A stretch of 64,000 bases of DNA from Bacillus glycinifermentans (GCF_001042475.2 NZ_LECW02000045.1:434001-498000), one strand, 5' to 3'. Shown: positions 52,850-61,883, counted from the first letter of the stretch. Translations and numbers: made by a program. Notes: generated by a model not told the origin, from the letters alone.

Positions 52850-53242
52850 TTAATGCTGAACTGTAATATAATGTTGCAGCTCTCCATGCCAATCTTTATA
52901 TCCCCAGCTCTGTGCTACAATTACATCGTACTTGCCTGCCGGAATATTTTTAGTTGAGAAAACTGCCCTGAAATTACGTGTGCCGATCTTATGATCTACT
53001 TCTATCATTTTTACCGGGGTAGTTCGGCCCTTTTTATACAGATATACTACATAACCATTGTCATTATCTTCACGCAAGGTGCCTGTGACAACAATAGAAG
53101 TAGCATGTTTTGAATATGTATTAGCATCTGTCTTAAATTTAATTGCTCCTTTTGAAGACATAGCAAATGCTTCTGAACTGCTAGCGAAACATACAACTAG
53201 CAAAAGAGCAGCCGTAAATAGTGAAATTGCAATTTTTTTCAA
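52850..53242 (-). CDS. Small secreted protein, DUF5065-like
   Basis: A 130-aa protein with a Sec signal peptide (residues 1-27, ending EAFA/M) and a single beta-rich domain with strands such as SIVVTGTLREDNDNGYVVYLYKKG and NIPAGKYDVIVAQSWG. The mature part has no cysteines. It resembles the DUF5065 secreted proteins of Bacillus; no enzymatic motif is seen. The start is a TTG at 53242, six bases after AAAGGGAGT. A long palindrome overlaps its promoter region, suggesting tight local control. Confidence 0.6.
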   Translation of the reverse strand: MKKIAISLFTAALLLVVCFASSSEAFAMSSKGAIKFKTDANTYSKHATSIVVTGTLREDNDNGYVVYLYKKGRTTPVKMIEVDHKIGTRNFRAVFSTKNIPAGKYDVIVAQSWGYKDWHGELQHYITVQH

Positions 53243-53267
53243 TTTAAACTCCCTTTCTTTTCTATTT

Positions 53268-53298
53268 TAGCAACTATGTTATATTAACATAGTTACTA
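53268..53298. promoter_or_regulatory. 31-bp near-perfect palindrome at the promoter of the secreted protein gene
   Basis: The arms AACTATGTTA (53272-53281) and TAACATAGTT (53285-53294) are exact complements, and the symmetry extends outward as TAGC/ACTA with one mismatch. On the minus strand it covers TAATAT, a possible -10, with TTGATT (53309-53304) upstream. This is the form of a MarR- or TetR-type operator; no such regulator gene is adjacent. Confidence 0.65.
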
Positions 53299-53365
53299 AA
53301 ATAATCAATAAAAATAGAAAAAAATTCTACATCATAAATAATTTTCCCTGAGAATGGTTTTTAGA

Positions 53366-53558
53366 TTAGTAGTGATTCAAATTCAAGATGATGGGCTTGG
53401 AAGAACATTTTGATGAGACAAGCAAGAAAATTTCTCTCGGAAACGTGCTGTTCAATATCACTTTTGCTGGGAAATACAAACCGGCCTATAGAAATAACCT
53501 ATCATTAGTTGAATTATTTTATCAGCCCCCGCACGCAACGAGCGATCGTCGGAAATGA
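53366..53558 (+). pseudogene. Probable relic of a sensor-kinase ATPase domain
   Basis: Frame +3 at 53366 reads LVVIQIQDDGLG, the G1 box of a YesM/LytS-type histidine-kinase ATPase, and then stops. Another frame opens at ATG 53388 and continues LEEHFDETSKKISLGNVL, which fits the sequence following that box (ending GxxN-like), to a stop at 53558 (56 codons). The two frames join at DDGLG with one frameshift. No kinase N-terminus or response regulator is present. The rest of this 470-nt gap has no recognisable gene. Confidence 0.4.
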
Positions 53559-53670
53559 TTTTTATTGGGATTAAAAAAGAAGATATCTAAGCTTTTGGAC
53601 AGCTGTTCCAAGCCGCCGGGAAAGATTTTTGAAAAATAAATTCAAGTTGTTATGTTTGCCAATCTAAATA

Positions 53671-53703
53671 AAAACAGCTCCCGGCACTGTTACGCCGGGA
53701 GCT
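53671..53703 (-). terminator. Terminator of the amtB-glnK operon
   Basis: AGCTCCCGGC (53676-53685) and GCCGGGAGCT (53694-53703) form a perfect 10-bp stem; on the minus strand it is followed by a TGTTTTTATTT tail. Confidence 0.9.
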
Positions 53704-53711
53704 TCAATCGT

Positions 53712-54062
53712 TTATAAAGCGTCGGGCCCTTCTTCGCCCGTACGGATGTTAATCGTGTTTTGAATTTCGTAAATAAAGATTTTGCCGTCTCCGGGTTCGC
53801 CGGTTTTGAGCACCTTTTGCGCCGTCTCGGCGACCTTTTCGACAGGCACCTTGCTGACGACGATTTCGACTTTTAAGCGTTCATATACATTGCTTTCCCG
53901 CTTGACGCCGCGGTAAAGCTCTGTATGTCCTTTTTGCAGGCCGCATCCGTGGACATTATAAAATGTAATGGAAGTTACCCCGATTTTGGCCAGTTCGGTT
54001 TTCAGCTCTTCAAAGTTTGTAGGACGCGTTACGATTTCAACCTTATACATTTGACCGCTCAT
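53712..54062 (-). CDS. glnK: PII-like nitrogen regulator GlnK (NrgB)
   Basis: GlnK is a trimeric PII protein that binds the AmtB transporter and ATP/ADP. It gates ammonium uptake and, in Bacillus, interacts with TnrA. The 116-aa product has the T-loop region VHGCGLQKGHTELYRG and KVEIVV, then the C-terminal GDGKIFIYEIQNTINIRTGEEGPDAL signature. The usual uridylylated tyrosine of enteric PII is not in the same context. The ATG at 54062 lies six bases after GGGAGTGA. It is the second gene after amtB. Confidence 0.95.
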   Translation of the reverse strand: MSGQMYKVEIVTRPTNFEELKTELAKIGVTSITFYNVHGCGLQKGHTELYRGVKRESNVYERLKVEIVVSKVPVEKVAETAQKVLKTGEPGDGKIFIYEIQNTINIRTGEEGPDAL

Positions 54063-54080
54063 TACATCACTCCCTGACAA

Positions 54081-55292
54081 TTAATCTTGATACGCTTTTT
54101 CGCCGTGCATCGTAAGGTCGAGCCCGAGAGACTCTTCCTCTTCGGTTGCACGAAGCTTAAAGAAAATGCTGACTACTTTTATAATAACGTAAGTGACAAT
54201 TGCAACAAACACATATGTTGAAAGAATCGCAATCAGCTGTTTCCAAAGCAGGCTGATGTCTCCGTAGAACAGGCCGTCGGCTCCGTTCGAATTAATCGAT
54301 GTAGTGGCAAATAAGCCGGTTGCAATGCCTCCCCACGTTCCGCCGATTCCGTGAAGGCCGAATGCGTCAAGCGCATCATCGTAGCCGAATTTCTTCTTGA
54401 GAGAAAACACGCCCCAGAAACAGACGGCGCCGCCTACAAATCCGATAAAAACAGAAGCGAACGGAATGACGAAACCGGCGGCCGGTGTAATTGCGACAAG
54501 TCCCGCAATGGCGCCGGAGACCGCTCCGAGCATTGTCGGTTTTTTATTGATCAGCCATTCGACCAGGACCCAGCCGATCACTCCGGCGGCCGCTGCCGTA
54601 TTGGTGTTGATGAAAGCGGTCATCGCCACTTCATCAAGGGTCAGTGCGCTTCCGACGTTAAACCCGAACCACCCGAACCAGATCAGCGCCGCGCCCAGCA
54701 ATGTCAAAAGCAAATTGTGGGGTGCCGTGTCGCTGATGTTTTTCCGCTTGCCGAGCACGATCGCAACGACAAGTCCGGCGACGCCTGATGAAATGTGGAC
54801 GACGTTTCCGCCCGCGAAATCAAGGGCTCCCAATTCTGCAAGCCAGCCTCCGCCCCATACCCAGTGGGCGACAGGAGAGTAGACAAGCACGACCCACAGC
54901 ACCGAAAACAGAATAAAGGCCGGAAAACGCATCCGTTCAGCAAAGCTTCCGGAAATAATCGCCGTCGTGAGCACAGCGAACGTCAATTGGAACATCATAT
55001 AGAGTGTATGCGGAATCGTCTCTGAATAATCGGAATTCGGGTCAAATCCGACTCCGTGCAGCCCGAGCCATTCAAAGCCTCCGATCAGGGGATTCCCCGG
55101 TGCGAAAGCGAGAGAATATCCGAACAAAATCCATATGACCGAAACGATCGCGATCGATGACAAACTGTGCATCACCGTGCTCAGCACGTTTTTGCTTCTT
55201 ACCAGTCCCCCGTAAAATAAAGCGATGCCCGGCGTCATCAGCCACACGAGCAGAGCGCAAAAGAACATGAATACTGTATCCCCCATTTGCAT
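54081..55292 (-). CDS. amtB: Ammonium transporter AmtB (NrgA)
   Basis: AmtB is a trimeric membrane channel for ammonium, used when nitrogen is scarce. The 403-aa protein has about 11 helices, with the vestibule and pore motifs ALFYGGLVRSKNVLS, FAERMRFPAF, AGGNVVHISSGVAGL and the twin-histidine region FGLHGIGGTWGG. The ATG at 55292 follows GGAGGAATGTAAC; the in-frame extension to 55331 has no support. It heads the operon with glnK, behind a TnrA site. Confidence 0.96.
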   Translation of the reverse strand: MQMGDTVFMFFCALLVWLMTPGIALFYGGLVRSKNVLSTVMHSLSSIAIVSVIWILFGYSLAFAPGNPLIGGFEWLGLHGVGFDPNSDYSETIPHTLYMMFQLTFAVLTTAIISGSFAERMRFPAFILFSVLWVVLVYSPVAHWVWGGGWLAELGALDFAGGNVVHISSGVAGLVVAIVLGKRKNISDTAPHNLLLTLLGAALIWFGWFGFNVGSALTLDEVAMTAFINTNTAAAAGVIGWVLVEWLINKKPTMLGAVSGAIAGLVAITPAAGFVIPFASVFIGFVGGAVCFWGVFSLKKKFGYDDALDAFGLHGIGGTWGGIATGLFATTSINSNGADGLFYGDISLLWKQLIAILSTYVFVAIVTYVIIKVVSIFFKLRATEEEESLGLDLTMHGEKAYQD

Positions 55293-55330
55293 GTTACATT
55301 CCTCCGTCGTAAAAAGTGATGTTTTTTTCA

Positions 55331-55336
55331 ATTATA
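55331..55336 (-). promoter_or_regulatory. -10 element of the amtB-glnK promoter
   Basis: On the minus strand this reads TATAAT. The -35 is poor, as expected for an activator-dependent promoter, and the TnrA site is centred about 48-50 bases upstream of the inferred start. Confidence 0.6.
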
Positions 55337-55365
55337 GTGATAAAAGGACGATATCATGACGAACA

Positions 55366-55382
55366 TGTGAGATTTCCTAACA
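55366..55382. promoter_or_regulatory. TnrA/GlnR box
   Basis: TGTGAGATTTCCTAACA fits the TnrA consensus TGTNA-N7-TNACA at every fixed base. Its position matches the TnrA activation site known for B. subtilis nrgAB. Confidence 0.85.
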
Positions 55383-55447
55383 TGGTTTTTTGGGAGAAAA
55401 GCAGCAGGAGGGAAACGGTTCGTCTGAGACAAGCGTCAAAAACCGCC

Positions 55448-56746
55448 TTATTCCGTCTTTGTCACTTCGATCCAGACGATCCGGTGGCCGTCCATTTCTT
55501 TCGCTTTAAAATTGTAGCCGTCGCATTGAATCTCGGTTCCGGGCCCGGTGTCGACGTTTTGTGTCAGAAACCAGCCGCCGATTGTATCGATTTCTTCATC
55601 TGACAAATGGATCCCGAGCAGATCGTTTACATCGCTGACAAGTACTTTGGCGTTCAGGATGTAGTGGTCTTCTTTGATTTTGCGAATGTCTGACACTTCA
55701 TCGGTATCAAACTCATCGCGTATGTCGCCGACGATTTCCTCGATGATGTCTTCAATCGTTACCAGACCGGACGTTCCTCCGTATTCATCGACGAGAATCG
55801 CCATATGTGTGCGTGTCTTCCTCATTTTGGCGAACAGCTGATAGACGGGAATCGTTTCGATCACGCGAATGACGGGATGGATAAACTTCTTAAGCTGGCC
55901 GGTTTCAAAGGAAGCCTTGCCTGCAAGCTCAGCGAGCAGCCATTCTTTCATGTTGATCATCCCGATGATGTGGTCCTTGTCTTCCTGTACCACCGGAAAC
56001 CGGGTATGCTTCGTTTTCTTGATCAGCCGTTTTGCCTTTTCCGTACCGTCTTCAAGAGACAAGACGGTCATTTCATTCCGGGGAACCATGATTTCTTTTG
56101 CCATCCGTTCATCGAATTTGAAAATGTTGTTCACGTATTTTAATTCGTTTTGATTAATTTCTCCGCTTTGGTAGCTTTCAGACAAAAGGGTTCTCAGCTC
56201 TTCCTCCGTATAGGCCAATTCGTGCCCTGCGGCCGGCTTTACCCCGAACATTCCGGTGATGACGCGGGCCGATTGATTGAGCAGCCAAATAAACGGAAAC
56301 ATTACCCTGTAAAACAAGATCATCGGCCTTGCAAACAGCAGCGTGATGTTCTCCGCTTTCTGGATGGCGAACGTTTTAGGCGCCAGTTCGCCGATCACCA
56401 CGTTCAAATAGGTGACGATCAAAAAAGCGGCCAAAAACGTGAGCACGTGCGTGACAGACTCATGCAAGCCGAGTGCTGCAAAAACGGGATGCAGCAGGCT
56501 TTGCATCGTCGGTTCACCGAGCCATCCGAGGCCGAGCGCCGTCACCGTTATCCCGAGCTGACAGGCCGATAAGTATTCATCAAGATGTGAGGTTACTTCT
56601 TTTGCGGCAAGCGCTCCCTTTCTTTTTTCGACGATCAATTGGTCGATTTTTGTCCTTCTCACTTTAACGATAGCGAATTCAACCGCTACGAAAAACCCCG
56701 TGAGCGCGATTAAAATCGCCACTGCCGCCAGTTTTACAAAATCCAA
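55448..56746 (-). CDS. CorC/HlyC-type CNNM transporter-associated protein
   Basis: A 432-aa membrane protein: an N-terminal DUF21/CNNM domain with four hydrophobic segments (about residues 5-195), a CBS pair (about 210-340, [15 protein letters not shown] and [17 protein letters not shown]) and a C-terminal CorC_HlyC domain (about 350-430). This family handles Mg2+, and in Bacillus one member, YhdP, exports magnesium. The start is a TTG at 56746 behind GGAAGG. A CorA-family gene is divergent next door, consistent with a shared metal role. Which paralogue this is cannot be decided from sequence alone. Confidence 0.85.
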   Translation of the reverse strand: MDFVKLAAVAILIALTGFFVAVEFAIVKVRRTKIDQLIVEKRKGALAAKEVTSHLDEYLSACQLGITVTALGLGWLGEPTMQSLLHPVFAALGLHESVTHVLTFLAAFLIVTYLNVVIGELAPKTFAIQKAENITLLFARPMILFYRVMFPFIWLLNQSARVITGMFGVKPAAGHELAYTEEELRTLLSESYQSGEINQNELKYVNNIFKFDERMAKEIMVPRNEMTVLSLEDGTEKAKRLIKKTKHTRFPVVQEDKDHIIGMINMKEWLLAELAGKASFETGQLKKFIHPVIRVIETIPVYQLFAKMRKTRTHMAILVDEYGGTSGLVTIEDIIEEIVGDIRDEFDTDEVSDIRKIKEDHYILNAKVLVSDVNDLLGIHLSDEEIDTIGGWFLTQNVDTGPGTEIQCDGYNFKAKEMDGHRIVWIEVTKTE

Positions 56747-56904
56747 TGCAAGGCCTTCCGAAACAGAAGGCGCACACCTCCTTTTTTCGAATCAATATCA
56801 TACTGGCTTCATACCACATGCAGTTGCAGGACAAACATCAGGTTTAGTTTCGGGGGCTGGGGGCAAAGAACAATAAGCGAAGGTGAACAGGAGGAAATGA
56901 GAAT

Positions 56905-57858
56905 ATGAAGATTGCTTATGGAGACGGATGGAATTGGTATCAGCTCGGCCCTCAGGAAAAAACAAAAGCGCTTGAGCTTATCGATTCCGAACACTGGCCG
57001 GAATGCCGGAAATGGTTTCAAGGCGTTCCTTCGGAAAACGTAAATTGTCTGGATATCGATGTTGTGTCCGCTGATCATGAGGCGCTGTACGGCTCACTGA
57101 TTTATCAGCAGGATGCGAAAGAAGAGCACGACCGTTCTGTTTTCCACTTTTACGTGACAAAGGACTATTTTTTTACGATGAACTTCGATTTTTCTGTTTT
57201 TGAAGGCTTCAGCGATAAGCGGATGCGGCATCGGCTTAAACGGTGCAAGAATGCGCCTGAAGCGTTTTTGGCGCTGGCGGGGGAATTGGTGCACGCGTAT
57301 TTCAAGGAGCTTGAGCAGTTTGAAAACGACCTTCGGACATTAAAATGGAAATTTCATCATGATAACAATAAAAGCATCATCGAGGCGATCCACAAGCTGC
57401 GCCATGAGCTATTGATCATGAAAAGCCTTGTGATGACGATGAAAAAAATCGCGATGACCATTCAGGAAACATTTGTATTCAAAAACTTCGACGAAGCTGA
57501 ACAGCGCCGGACGTTTTACGAGATTGACAGAGTGCTGACGCTGATCAAAGACTATGCAGGCGATATTAATTATCTGCTCCATTCCGAAGAAGTGGTGACA
57601 TCCCACAGGGGAAATGAAATTTTTAAAGCGTTGACCATTTTCACGACGTTGTTTACGCCTGTGACGGCTTTCGGCGCGCTGTGGGGAATGAATTTCGAGA
57701 ATATGCCCGAGCTCTCTTTCAAACACGGCTATTTGTATTCGCTGATTTTGATAGCCGGTTCAACCGTGCTGGTTTATCTGTATTTGAAAAAGAAAGGATG
57801 GACCGGTGATTTGTTGAAGGATAAAAAGAAATATATCAAAAAGAAAGAGTACTTTTAA
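56905..57858 (+). CDS. CorA-family divalent-cation transporter (YfjQ-like)
   Basis: A 317-aa CorA protein. The N-terminal cytoplasmic domain (about residues 1-245) includes a long helix with DLRTLKWKFHHDN. Two C-terminal helices follow, the first preceded by the selectivity signature in the form ALWGMNFENMPE, the GMN motif, and a positively charged tail KDKKKYIKKKEYF. It forms pentameric Mg2+/Co2+ channels. CAGGAGG precedes the ATG; an ATG eight bases upstream is in another frame and stops at once. It is divergent from the CorC-type gene. Confidence 0.88.
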   Translation: MKIAYGDGWNWYQLGPQEKTKALELIDSEHWPECRKWFQGVPSENVNCLDIDVVSADHEALYGSLIYQQDAKEEHDRSVFHFYVTKDYFFTMNFDFSVFEGFSDKRMRHRLKRCKNAPEAFLALAGELVHAYFKELEQFENDLRTLKWKFHHDNNKSIIEAIHKLRHELLIMKSLVMTMKKIAMTIQETFVFKNFDEAEQRRTFYEIDRVLTLIKDYAGDINYLLHSEEVVTSHRGNEIFKALTIFTTLFTPVTAFGALWGMNFENMPELSFKHGYLYSLILIAGSTVLVYLYLKKKGWTGDLLKDKKKYIKKKEYF

Positions 57859-57924
57859 AGACGTTTAAGAGCCGCTTTTTTCGGAAAAGCACATACTACA
57901 CCAATGATAAAGGAGGAATCCAAA

Positions 57925-58335
57925 GTGAAGCTGAAAGACTTGATGACACCGAATGCCGAGTGCTGTGAACCTTCCGCGTCCGTTACAGAAGTTGCAGAGA
58001 AAATGCGCGACCAAAATGTCGGCTCCATCCCGGTTTGCGAGAATGGCAAATTGGTAGGAATCGTGTCAGACCGCGATATCGTAATTAGATGCGTCGCTGA
58101 AAATGTCATTGAGGCACCTGCACAGGATATCATGAGCACAGAATTGGTGACGGGTGATCCAGAGATGACGGCGGAGGAAGCCGGCGAGCTGATGGCTGAG
58201 CATCAAATTCGCAGGCTGCCGATCGTCGAAAATGAACGGCTGGTCGGAATCGTTGCGCTGGGGGACCTTTCAGTGACAAATGCTGCTGATCAGAAAGCGG
58301 GAGAAGCTTTAAGCGAAATATCAAAACCGGCTTAA
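57925..58335 (+). CDS. CBS-domain protein (YhcV-like)
   Basis: A 136-aa protein made of two CBS domains (about residues 5-58 and 68-122). Each has the motif NVGSIPVCENGKLVGIVSDRDI or IRRLPIVENERLVGIVALGDL that binds adenine nucleotides. There is no attached enzyme domain, so it is probably a stand-alone nucleotide sensor. The start is a GTG at 57925, eight bases after AAGGAGG; the ATG at 57904 lies upstream of that site. A terminator follows, so the gene is transcribed alone or with corA. Confidence 0.83.
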   Translation: MKLKDLMTPNAECCEPSASVTEVAEKMRDQNVGSIPVCENGKLVGIVSDRDIVIRCVAENVIEAPAQDIMSTELVTGDPEMTAEEAGELMAEHQIRRLPIVENERLVGIVALGDLSVTNAADQKAGEALSEISKPA

Positions 58336-58341
58336 ACGTTG

Positions 58342-58370
58342 AGGAAGAGCGTATCTGCGCTCTTCCTTTT
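58342..58370 (+). terminator. Terminator after the CBS gene
   Basis: AGGAAGAGCG (58342-58351) pairs with CGCTCTTCCT (58358-58367), followed by TTT. Confidence 0.9.
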
Positions 58371-58378
58371 GTCATATT

Positions 58379-59101
58379 TTAGCGCACCCGCCGAAGCGGC
58401 CAGCATACAACGTGCTGCCTTTTGGCGTAGTGGAGAAGCGGAGCGGTATCCGCAAGAGTGAGGCCGCTTGCCGAAGCTGCGTTATTTTGGGAAAAGTCGG
58501 CTTCAGCCTGCTGGAGCCTCCATTGCGGGTGATGGATGTCTGCATAATAGATCCGGCTGTTCTGTAGGGTGTATAGCCGATACCTTTCAGTCAGCCAGTA
58601 TTCGATCGTGCCTTTCCGGGCGGTGAAGGAGTTGGACATCGCTCCGTAGCGAACGGAGAAAGCTGCTTTTCCATCAGGTCTTCTGCTGGAAAACCGAACA
58701 CGGCTTCCTTCGTGAACAAAGTCCATGCCGGCATGGTAATACGGCAGGCGGAAAAACGTTCGCGCGCCTAAAACGGCGAAGCGGGAAGCGGCATCAAGGC
58801 TGAAAAAATAAACGCCCGGTATCCCTCGATAGGTCACGTACGTTCGGACATTCAGCTCAGGAAATCGGCTGAAAAAGGGGAGGGGCGGCAAAAAGCGCGG
58901 CCGCAGATTCGTCAGCAGAAAAGGAAGAATCCCGATCCAGGCCTTTCCGTTGAACGTCTCCAGTTCCAAGGCGGCCGGTATTTTTTCGCGAATCAGCTCA
59001 GGCTCGGCAGGCCAATGGGCGAACAATACATCATTCCACGTCTGAGCCATCATCCAGGGTCCTTTTGGAAGCGGGAACGGCCTGTGCGATGTGTTCGGCA
59101 T
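58379..59101 (-). CDS. yqjF: YqjF family protein (DUF2071)
   Basis: A 240-aa protein of the DUF2071/COG2071 family, an acetoacetate-decarboxylase-like fold of unknown function. Conserved parts are MAQTWNDVLFAHWP near the N-terminus, WIGILPFLLTNLRP, ELNVRTYVTYRGIPGVYFFSLDA and TEYWLTERYRLYT-like strands near the C-terminus. The ATG at 59101 is favoured, although AAAAGGAGAGT is 14 bases away; in-frame GTGs at 59104 and 59113 are alternatives. In B. subtilis yqjF lies elsewhere, so this locus is a rearranged placement. Confidence 0.78.
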   Translation of the reverse strand: MPNTSHRPFPLPKGPWMMAQTWNDVLFAHWPAEPELIREKIPAALELETFNGKAWIGILPFLLTNLRPRFLPPLPFFSRFPELNVRTYVTYRGIPGVYFFSLDAASRFAVLGARTFFRLPYYHAGMDFVHEGSRVRFSSRRPDGKAAFSVRYGAMSNSFTARKGTIEYWLTERYRLYTLQNSRIYYADIHHPQWRLQQAEADFSQNNAASASGLTLADTAPLLHYAKRQHVVCWPLRRVR

Positions 59102-59246
59102 CACAAGCGACACTCTCCTTTTTCGTTTATTATGTATAAAATGGTCTTTTTTAAACGATTAAAGCAGCGCATTTTGCGGTTTTACTTCTCTCTTCGCGGG
59201 ATATATCAAATACAGGTTCAAAAATAAGCGAAGGAGAGTGACTGGA

Positions 59247-60074
59247 TTGTTCAAACATTCGAAGGTTCTTCAATATCCGGCAAAGCCTGATAAGCCGGAT
59301 CCCGTTTTTGCCAAGAAGATGCAGGAGATTCTCGGCGGACAGTACGGTGAAATTTCGGTGGCGATGCAGTATCTGTTTCAGGGCTGGAACACGAGAGGCA
59401 ACGAAGCATACAAAGATTTGCTCATGGATACGGCAGCTGAAGAAATCGGTCACGTCGAAATGATCGCAACGATGATTGCGAGGTTGCTGGAAGATGCTCC
59501 CGTCTACGAGCAGGAGAAAGCTGCGGAAGATCCGGTGATCGGTTCTGTCATGGGAGGGATGAACCCTCATCATGCCATCGTTTCAGGGCTCGGCGCTATG
59601 CCGGAAAGCAGCACAGGCGTCCCTTGGAATGCAGGTTATATCGTCGCCAGCGGAAATCTCCTTGCCGACATGCGCGCAAACGTCAATGCGGAATCACAGG
59701 GCAGGCTGCAGGTGGCCAGACTATACGAAATGACCGATGACAAAGGCGTAAAGGATATGCTCGGCTTTCTGCTGGCGCGCGATACGATGCATCAGAACCA
59801 ATGGATTGCTGCAATCAGGGATTTAGAAGAGAAAGAAGGCGTTGTCGTGCCTGGCACGCTTCCGAAAGAATGTGAGAAAGACGAATTTGCGCATACGCTG
59901 TATAACTTTTCAGAAGGAGAAGAAAGCGCCGGGCTTGATTGGCTGAAGGAAGACGCGCCGGACGGAGCGCCGTTCGAATACGAGAACGGTCCTGTCGCCT
60001 ACGGAGAAAAACCCGAGTTGAAGCCCGCTCCAAAACAGAGCCACAACACGCCTCCCGCTGATGAACGACTTTAA
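59247..60074 (+). CDS. ydbD: Manganese catalase YdbD
   Basis: A 275-aa non-haem, dimanganese catalase that breaks down hydrogen peroxide. The ferritin-like four-helix bundle carries the metal ligands: glutamate in GQYGEISVAMQY, EEIGHVEM with its ExxH pair, and NAESQGRLQVAR with TMHQNQW downstream. The C-terminal extension wraps the neighbouring subunit. The TTG at 59247 gives the MFKH start seen in relatives and is 10 bases after AAGGAG; the GTG at 59238 is only one base from it. It is related to the CotJC spore-coat catalase but lies outside a cotJ operon. Confidence 0.9.
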   Translation: MFKHSKVLQYPAKPDKPDPVFAKKMQEILGGQYGEISVAMQYLFQGWNTRGNEAYKDLLMDTAAEEIGHVEMIATMIARLLEDAPVYEQEKAAEDPVIGSVMGGMNPHHAIVSGLGAMPESSTGVPWNAGYIVASGNLLADMRANVNAESQGRLQVARLYEMTDDKGVKDMLGFLLARDTMHQNQWIAAIRDLEEKEGVVVPGTLPKECEKDEFAHTLYNFSEGEESAGLDWLKEDAPDGAPFEYENGPVAYGEKPELKPAPKQSHNTPPADERL

Positions 60075-60099
60075 GAGCCGAACGGCTCTTTTTCTTTTT
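60073..60099 (+). terminator. Terminator after ydbD
   Basis: AAGAGCCG (60073-60080) and CGGCTCTT (60083-60090) pair around the stop codon, followed by TTTCTTTTT. Confidence 0.8.
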
Positions 60100-60206
60100 A
60101 AAAAAATTCAAATTTCCGCTCAAATATTATAAAATAAGTGACAGGTTTGCAGATCTTTTCATTGTCAGGTAAGCTAACTATAAAAAAACAAGTAAGGAGT
60201 CATATC

Positions 60207-61136
60207 ATGAGTAAAGTTCTTATTTTTGGGCACAAAAATCCGGACACGGATACGATTTGTTCAGCGATTGCATATGCCGAACTGAAAAAAAAGCTCGGCG
60301 TTGATGCAGAACCCGTCCGTTTAGGCGAAATCAACGGCGAAACCCAATATGCGCTCGATCAATTCAAAGCGGAAGTTCCGCGCCTTGTCGAGACCGTTGC
60401 CAACGAAACGGACAGCGTCATCCTTGTTGACCATAATGAGCGCCAGCAAAGCGTCAATGATCTGGATCAGGTGCGCGTGCTGGAAGTCATTGACCACCAC
60501 CGGATCGCCAATTTTGAAACGAGTGATCCATTGTACTACCGCGCTGAGCCTGTAGGATGCACGGCAACGATTTTAAAAAAGCTTTATAAAGAAAACGGAG
60601 TCGATATTGAAAAAGGAACGGCCGGACTCATGCTGTCTGCGATCATCTCAGACTCGCTGTTATTTAAATCTCCGACTTGCACGGATGAAGACGTAAAAGC
60701 GGCGAAAGAATTGGCTGAAATTGCAGGAGTTGACGCTGAAAGCTACGGCCTGGACATGCTGAAAGCCGGTGCCGACCTGAGCGCGAAAACGATTCCGCAG
60801 CTTCTGTCGCTCGATGTCAAAGAATTTACAATGGGCAGCCATAAAGTAGAGATTGCCCAAGTGAATACGGTCGACACAAACGATGTCCTTTCCCGCAAAG
60901 AAGAGGTCGAAGCAGAGCTTGCAAAAGTGGTTGCTGAAAAAGGATTGGATTTATTCGTCTTTGTCGTAACGGACATTCTAACGAATGATTCGGTTGTCGT
61001 CGTTTCAGGACAAGCCGCACAGGCCGTTGAAAAAGCGTTCAATGTCACATTGGCGGATAACACAGCGACGTTAAAAGGCGTCGTTTCCCGTAAAAAACAA
61101 ATCGTTCCGCCGCTGACAGAATCACTAAAAGGATAG
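60207..61136 (+). CDS. ppaC: Manganese-dependent inorganic pyrophosphatase PpaC
   Basis: PpaC hydrolyses pyrophosphate, pulling biosynthetic reactions forward. The 309-aa family II enzyme has the DHH-type metal site: [17 protein letters not shown] at the N-terminus, VDHNERQQS, and DHHRIANF near residue 97, with the C-terminal DHHA2 domain ending [10 protein letters not shown]. The ATG at 60207 follows AAGGAGTC. The weak -10 TATAAA lies about 30 nt before the start. Confidence 0.96.
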   Translation: MSKVLIFGHKNPDTDTICSAIAYAELKKKLGVDAEPVRLGEINGETQYALDQFKAEVPRLVETVANETDSVILVDHNERQQSVNDLDQVRVLEVIDHHRIANFETSDPLYYRAEPVGCTATILKKLYKENGVDIEKGTAGLMLSAIISDSLLFKSPTCTDEDVKAAKELAEIAGVDAESYGLDMLKAGADLSAKTIPQLLSLDVKEFTMGSHKVEIAQVNTVDTNDVLSRKEEVEAELAKVVAEKGLDLFVFVVTDILTNDSVVVVSGQAAQAVEKAFNVTLADNTATLKGVVSRKKQIVPPLTESLKG

Positions 61137-61141
61137 TAAAC

Positions 61142-61171
61142 AAAAGCCCGGACATCGACGTCCGGGCTTTT
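61142..61171. terminator. Bidirectional terminator between ppaC and bcrC
   Basis: AAAAGCCCGGAC (61142-61153) pairs with GTCCGGGCTTTT (61160-61171) between convergent genes. Confidence 0.9.
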
Positions 61172-61175
61172 GTTA

Positions 61176-61748
61176 TTATCTGAAAATCAATTTTCTCACC
61201 CGGCGCACGATAGAATCGTAGAGCGAAATGATCCAATCGAAAATCGGGTGCAGGTATTTGGAAAATTTAAGCACAATGAGCGACACCAAAATCGCTACCA
61301 GGATGCTTCCTAAAACATCAACCGGATAGTGATGACCGACCCAAATGCGGGAGAAGCCTGTCAGCAAACCGAAGGCGATCATAAAGGTTCCGATTTTGCG
61401 GTGGACGAGCCAGAATGCGATAGAAATTGCCAGAGCACCAGTTGTATGATCGCTCGGGAACGACGCATCTGCGGCGTGATGAATCAGCACATCGACATGG
61501 TGGGCGACGAAAGGGCGCGGCTCCTGGTAAATCAATGTAATTAAATAGTTGAATACAAGGCCCAAAATCCCTGTAAATCCTGCCTGAAGAACGCTTTTTT
61601 TGTAGGAATGGCCTCCGAAGAGCCATATGGCCAGCAGCATAAGGGCATATAGATAAATCGCCTTTTCCGATATGAAAATCATCATGCCGTCAAGAATGGT
61701 GCTGTGATGTGATAGATTATGGATAGCTTTAAATAATTCGTAGTTCAC
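61176..61748 (-). CDS. bcrC: Undecaprenyl-diphosphatase BcrC
   Basis: BcrC dephosphorylates undecaprenyl pyrophosphate so the lipid carrier can be reused for cell-wall synthesis; it also gives bacitracin resistance. The 190-aa protein has about five to six helices and the PAP2 motifs: QEPRP, ASFPSDHTTG and SRIWVGHHYPVD. The start is a GTG at 61748 with AAAGGTGA upstream. An ECF-type promoter precedes it, matching the sigma-M/sigma-X control known in B. subtilis. Confidence 0.93.
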   Translation of the reverse strand: MNYELFKAIHNLSHHSTILDGMMIFISEKAIYLYALMLLAIWLFGGHSYKKSVLQAGFTGILGLVFNYLITLIYQEPRPFVAHHVDVLIHHAADASFPSDHTTGALAISIAFWLVHRKIGTFMIAFGLLTGFSRIWVGHHYPVDVLGSILVAILVSLIVLKFSKYLHPIFDWIISLYDSIVRRVRKLIFR

Positions 61749-61802
61749 AAAATCACCTTTCAGTATTTTTAATAGAATCCTATTTTTCCCGGACAGTTAG
61801 GG

Positions 61803-61829
61803 GACGAAACTGCATTCATAAAAGTTTCA
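61803..61829 (-). promoter_or_regulatory. ECF-sigma (sigma-M/X type) promoter of bcrC
   Basis: On the minus strand TGAAAC (61829-61824), 17 bases, then CGTC (61806-61803), the classic cell-envelope-stress promoter pattern. Confidence 0.8.
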
Positions 61830-61840
61830 TGTTAAACGAA

Positions 61841-61868
61841 AAAGAGCCGGGCCTATGGCAAGCCCGGC
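61841..61868 (-). terminator. Terminator after ywoG
   Basis: GCCGGGC (61846-61852) and GCCCGGC (61862-61868) form the stem; on the minus strand TCTTTTTC follows. Confidence 0.85.
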
Positions 61869-61883
61869 AAGACGGTGAACCGA

